Assembly: GCA_000708835.1 (NCBI GenBank)
Contig: DF237894.1
Span: forward strand, 1 to 22,347
Direction of reading: 5' to 3'
Origin: Klebsormidium nitens
Taxonomy: Eukaryota; Streptophyta; Klebsormidiophyceae; Klebsormidiales; Klebsormidiaceae
DNA: 22,347 nucleotides
A model generated the notes under the pieces. The model ran no database searches. It saw only the letters and a program-made list of their open reading frames with translations, and was not told the origin of the DNA. Both the position numbers and the translations under genes were made by a program. Below, in pieces: positions 18,863-22,347 of the stretch (positions within the stretch are counted from its first letter, which is position 1; the number at the start of each line of letters is the position of its first letter).

Positions 18863-20225
18863 GTCTTATAAGATCATAGCTGAGGAACATCATCTTGGCT
18901 GCGCATGCAATGTGTGGCCTTGGTTGCAAGAAAAACTTGTCCTTCGAAGTTGGCAAGGAACCTAGAACCAAGCGTTGTGATAAATGCAGTGCACCGGCCT
19001 GGTGTTGAATGCAAACCTAGGATTCACCAAATGTTATTTGGATGCCGAATTTTGCCGTAAACCAGTGTCGAGCCTTTCGTATTGTCTGGTTAATGGTCCG
19101 AGTCCGACCGTCAAGAGTTGGAATATATATGTGTCCGGGCGACGACTGGGATAGGTCCGAAACTTGAAAGCTTGGTTGTACGTGATCGAACATAAGACGC
19201 TCCGGCGCAAATTAATTTCGATCAGGACCATATAAGGTCAAGGTTGCTATACTTGATGTAACGTCTTTTTTGTTGCATGGCATATGTGTGGCCTGACTTG
19301 CATTTTGTATCCTGAGGCGCTTTTCAGTGATAGGAGGAACAATACTGCATACATGGCGCATATACGTGCTAATATATAGGCCATAGGGTACCTAACTTAA
19401 CAATATGCCACTCCGATCCGCCTTCATGCACATGTGCCTCCAAAGGAAAGACTCCGACTCAGTGCTAAGAATTGCCTAGAACCTCCATTCAATCTCGGTT
19501 AAGTTGCATGAGCACCGTCCATTGAAAACAATCAAATTCTGAAATGCAGGCATGCACATGCCAGACTCAGCCCATCATTATTCTAGCTAGTCCACGAACA
19601 TGGGGATCAATGCCAGTGAAATGCAACCATAACTGCACATACAAACTCGATCACCAGCCGGGGGAGACAGAGAGAGAAGTAAACACCTTATAGATGAAGA
19701 TAAGAGATCGAAATAATGGCAAAGGTACAAGACGTGGCAAGTTCTGATGCAGTCGGTTTCTGTACAGTGCATGAATTGCGCACGAGGGCAGTCTCTGAAC
19801 TTGCAACCCTGCTCATCTAGACTGCATTACATAATCACTGTCAAACACGACCCAACTCTTATAGACAAACGGTGAGGTTATGACCAGTGCTCAGTCGTCC
19901 AGACTGTGTTATGTTGCCAATCACGACCCTTAACTCATTCAGACAGATGGATGAGGTGGGTTGCGGCGCAGCTATCATCCGCATCCTTTACGAGAAGCCG
20001 ATTATAACGTGGATCCAGACAGTCCCATGAGGCAGGTTTCGACCCTGCTCATCTGAGCCCTCACAGAATATTGGGATGGAAAAAAGATGGTCAAATGTTG
20101 GAATCCGTGGAGAGACTCAGCAGACAACACTGCCCACTCCAATTCAAGCTTTCAGGCTGATGCCTCCACGTTCATGTGCTGCGGCATTCCGTTAACCAGC
20201 GGTTACTACTCTTACGATGGCAGGA
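18863..20225. other. intergenic region between OGT and the minus-strand gene
   Basis: I see no recognisable coding region. The longest frames are short (up to about 91 codons near 20087) and lack domains. One weak tandem duplication lies at 19816-19975 (listed separately). The phrase ACCCTGCTCATCT occurs at about 19806 and 20043. Confidence 0.55.
19816..19975. repeat. diverged two-copy tandem repeat of about 79 bp
   Basis: The segment from about 19817 (TCTAGACTGCATTAC, then CACGACCCAACTC, then AGACAAACGGTGAGG) is matched from about 19896 (TCCAGACTGTGTTAT, then CACGACCCTTAACTC, then AGACAGATGGATGAGG). Matches are interrupted by small gaps. Confidence 0.5.
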
Positions 20226-20231
20226 TTTATT
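20226..20231 (-). terminator. candidate polyadenylation signal for the minus-strand gene
   Basis: TTTATT on the plus strand reads AATAAA on the minus strand, 193 bp downstream of the stop of the gene at 20424-21278. This placement is typical for a 3' UTR of ordinary length. Confidence 0.35.
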
Positions 20232-20423
20232 GGCCCCAACCAACCCTGGGTCTCTGGCCCAGTCTCAAATTCGCCTCTGCTCCATCCACCGCGCGTAAGG
20301 CGCAACCCGTACAAAACAGGATGGATGTGTTTACAATTCTGAGTCACCACCACCTAATCTAACCTTCACTAGCTTTCAACATTGTTCTGGTTCTCAGCTC
20401 AAGAACAAGAACTCTGTACAATC

Positions 20424-21278
20424 TTAAGCACATAGACGCGATATGCGCCTCAACATTGACGGCTGTTGTTCTGGCACTACATGCCCCTGAGTACTACTCG
20501 GTACCTGACTTCTTGTCCCTTTGGGCCCTCTTTTGTTGTGGCCTAAAGAGGGCCGTGGCCTCCATTCTTTTGTTGCCCTAGCTGCTTTCGCCCTCTCAAC
20601 TGCTGAAAGCTCTCGCCGAGTCCTCTTACTTATTTGGAGCAAGGGCGGGAGCGTTTCAGGCGTGGTGCTTGGAGATGCACTCAAGGCACGTCTTGCTTCC
20701 TGTTTCTGAATCTCTGCATTGGCTGACGTGCTCAGCATCTCCAATGGCAATTTACATTGCGGTCTGACAGGTGTAACAGGTTGGATTTCATCCCTGCCTG
20801 CTATATTTGTTTCTGGGGAGGTCGTGTGTTGAATTTTGATGTTTTTTTCATGGATTTCTTCGCTGGACGAAGTTTCACTCTGCTGTGGGCTACTGTCAGT
20901 GGAAGTTTCACGGGTGTGGCCCACTCTAAATATAAGGTTTCGATCACTGGTACAAGCTGTAAGCCTATCGCAGACTCTGATGATTTGCAGGTGGATTGTG
21001 TCAGCCCAAATTGCCTTTTTCAAAGGAGGCGCTGAACACTCTTGCAGAACCTCTTGCGCATCGTTCAGAACTTCTTGCAGATTCGCCAGCCACAATCTCT
21101 GACCCTTAATGTCACTGCTGTTACTTATGTCCTGAGCGCCCCAGTTCTCTAGGTGATGCAACACAAGTTTCAACCTATTCCTCAAATGAGAGGCGTCCTC
21201 CTCATTCCTCTCAAACTTTCTGCGAGTGTCAATGATCTTTTTCACGAGCAGCACACACGCTCTAATTCCTGCCTCCAT
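20424..21278 (-). CDS. MLKL/HeLo-like four-helix-bundle protein, no kinase domain
   Basis: This is an uninterrupted 284-residue frame. The start is the first Met after an in-frame TGA at 21288-21290. Residues 1-120 are strongly helical and resemble the N-terminal bundle shared by MLKL, HeLo and related plant cell-death proteins. Helix 1 is GIRACVLLVKKIIDTRRKF, an N/E linker follows, and helix 2 is ASHLRNRLKLVLHHLENW. Helix 3 is LWLANLQEVLNDAQEVLQEC, with the family's L..aL.da..lL..C spacing. Helix 4 is HLQIIRVCDRLTACTSDRNL. Such bundles insert into or perturb membranes, or act as signalling adaptors. From about 121 to 284 the protein is Ser/Thr/Pro/Glu-rich, then basic (SKRTRRELSAVERAKAARAT), and probably disordered. 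There is no kinase, NB-ARC or TIR. A further 3' exon cannot be excluded. The family call rests on pattern recognition only. Confidence 0.55.
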   Translation of the reverse strand: MEAGIRACVLLVKKIIDTRRKFERNEEDASHLRNRLKLVLHHLENWGAQDISNSSDIKGQRLWLANLQEVLNDAQEVLQECSAPPLKKAIWADTIHLQIIRVCDRLTACTSDRNLIFRVGHTRETSTDSSPQQSETSSSEEIHEKNIKIQHTTSPETNIAGRDEIQPVTPVRPQCKLPLEMLSTSANAEIQKQEARRALSASPSTTPETLPPLLQISKRTRRELSAVERAKAARATKEWRPRPSLGHNKRGPKGTRSQVPSSTQGHVVPEQQPSMLRRISRLCA

Positions 21279-22281
21279 GTCAGAGGATCATGTCCCCCAT
21301 TGCTTGCGGGTTCATCCTTCCCTGACATCCGTTTGCAGGAGAGTCGATTAAAGCGCTCTAAGAAGAGCGAGTTCAACCTCAAGACTGAGTTCAGCTGCAT
21401 GCCAGCTACAAATCATGGCAGCCAGCTTCGGTGGGGGTTCCCTCGGCCGGTGACGATCGCCCCTTTACAGTTTACACAGGCTGTAGCCGTAGACCGTACT
21501 ACAGCACTTACTAGTACCAGGTACGGTACCTGATTTTGTTGCAAGTTCATGCCACGGGTACCTTCAACGGTGGGTATGTACCGTTGGTGATAGGTTCAGG
21601 CAGTCTGACCGGGGGGGAAGAGCGGGGGTAATAAAACTTGATGAAATTGTCTAGCTTGGACGAATGGCCGCGCTAGCGGCCCCTCGATGTTTTAAATTAC
21701 CTATCTGGAAAATTGAAGCGAGATCGATTACCTAAATGCCTAAATCAACAAAATTAAATAGGTAGGCGGTTGACGAATACCGGTGGGCGCCGGTATTGCT
21801 CCAGTTGGGGTCTCTAGTACTCTCTATGGTGCCGTTTTGGTCCCCGGCCGCGCCGCTTCTCAGTCCTGATCTAGATTTTCCGCCAATCACAGGGGGCCTA
21901 CCAAATGAAGTTCGAAGTTAAATAAACGGCCAGGATCCGCCCGGATGGATCGGACGGCGCACGTTCGACAATGGTCGTGCCGGAGTTGGCAGTGACGCTA
22001 AATTTTCTTGCATGTACCGGAGAGGACTGCCACGTCACCACCTGCGAAGGTTCGCGAGACATTTCGAAACCTCGGGCGTCGAACCATCGAAACTTAGGGC
22101 TAAGCGACCGGGACCACCGGCCGAGGTCGGGCTTTAGGTACTTAGGGAGAGGGCATCGGGCCAAATAGGCAAGTTCGAGGGCCCGGTATTCCCGGACCGG
22201 GTAGCAGGAGGCAGGATGGAGGCGCACGGGGCTTAGGAAGATCCGGCCCCCTCAGAGTAGGCCAAGGAAGGGGTGGTAACC
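21279..22281. other. intergenic region right of the MLKL-like gene
   Basis: This is the probable promoter side of the minus-strand gene. It contains a perfect 7+1+7 palindrome at 21518-21532 (CAGGTAC G GTACCTG). Reading frames up to 126 codons overlap the opposite-strand gene or lack any recognisable feature. Nothing else can be supported. Confidence 0.5.
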
Positions 22282-22347
22282 ATGGAGTCTCAAGCTAGTC
22301 TTCAGCATTTCAGCAGTGGGCTTGGTCACATTGAGCAAGGTAGCCTG
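22282..22347 (+). CDS. possible 5' end of another plus-strand gene, cut by window edge
   Basis: An ATG in a strong context (TAACCATGGAG) opens a frame that runs 22 codons to the window end (MESQASLQHFSSGLGHIEQG...). The sequence CAAG/GTAGCC at the very end could be a donor. There is too little to identify a product. A chance ATG is a real alternative. Confidence 0.22.
   Translation, partial: MESQASLQHFSSGLGHIEQGSL

Noticed and set aside
20087-20362. 91-codon plus-strand frame downstream of the MLKL-like gene
   Set aside because: No domain and no flanking splice sites that extend it; it overlaps the likely 3' UTR of the opposite-strand gene.
16325-21562. Cluster of seven GGTACC words (16325, 16430, 16503, 19387, 20500, 21525, 21557)
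   Set aside because: About five are expected by chance in a window of this size. The clustering is mild and no larger repeat unit surrounds them.
1-22347. tRNA, rRNA, CRISPR or bacterial-type operon features
   Set aside because: No cloverleaf with conserved T-loop words, no rRNA core motifs and no evenly spaced direct repeats with unique spacers were seen. The architecture is eukaryotic and intron-rich.

Overview
This is nuclear DNA from a eukaryote rich in GT-AG introns, almost certainly of the green lineage. The best evidence is a SECRET AGENT (SEC)-type O-GlcNAc transferase gene. Its catalytic region lacks the large intervening domain of animal OGT and keeps plant-type motifs ([38 protein letters not shown]). 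Introns are mostly 200-950 bp, base composition is near 50% GC, and the coding exons are GC-rich. I infer a streptophyte alga or a similarly early-branching plant; a Klebsormidium-like alga is only a guess.

Layout. (1) 1-1395, minus strand: the first three exons of a gene for a basic protein with a CxxC..CxxC element and a SWIM-type CxC..CxH zinc-binding motif. It runs off the left edge. (2) 1396-2350: two different degenerate tandem arrays in the 5' flank of that gene. One has an 80-90 bp unit carrying the plant telobox word AACCCTAA; the other has a unit of roughly 90-140 bp. (3) 2351-4575: intergenic DNA with no convincing gene, presumably including the promoter and 5' UTR of the next gene. 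(4) 4576-18584, plus strand: one 17-exon gene for a 1364-residue OGT. All 17 exons join in frame to exactly 4095 nt including the stop. The protein has about 13 TPRs, a two-lobed GT41 catalytic region, and a 385-residue Gly/Ser-rich C-terminal extension. (5) 18585-20423: 3' flank and intergenic DNA. (6) 20424-21278, minus strand: an intronless-looking gene whose N-terminal half resembles the four-helix bundle of MLKL/HeLo-type cell-death proteins, with a disordered tail and no kinase. (7) 21279-22347: intergenic, with a possible start of another plus-strand gene at 22282.

The most unusual feature lies inside the OGT gene. At three exons (10, 11 and 14) the intron/exon junction has been tandemly reiterated upstream: polypyrimidine tract, AG and the first 30-80 bp of the exon. 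This gives six, four and five serial 3' splice-site copies. At the 3' end of exon 11, the exon/intron junction is reiterated downstream as serial 5' splice-site copies. Units range from about 97 to 187 bp and, in most arrays, decay with distance from the working junction. The affected introns are the four largest after intron 1. One decoy acceptor would add 33 in-frame residues (about one TPR) to the protein. The other intact decoys I read through give early stops and would leave TPR-only products lacking the transferase domain. I suggest these arrays act either as splicing-decoy regulators of OGT dose or as a record of intron growth by junction duplication. RNA data would decide.
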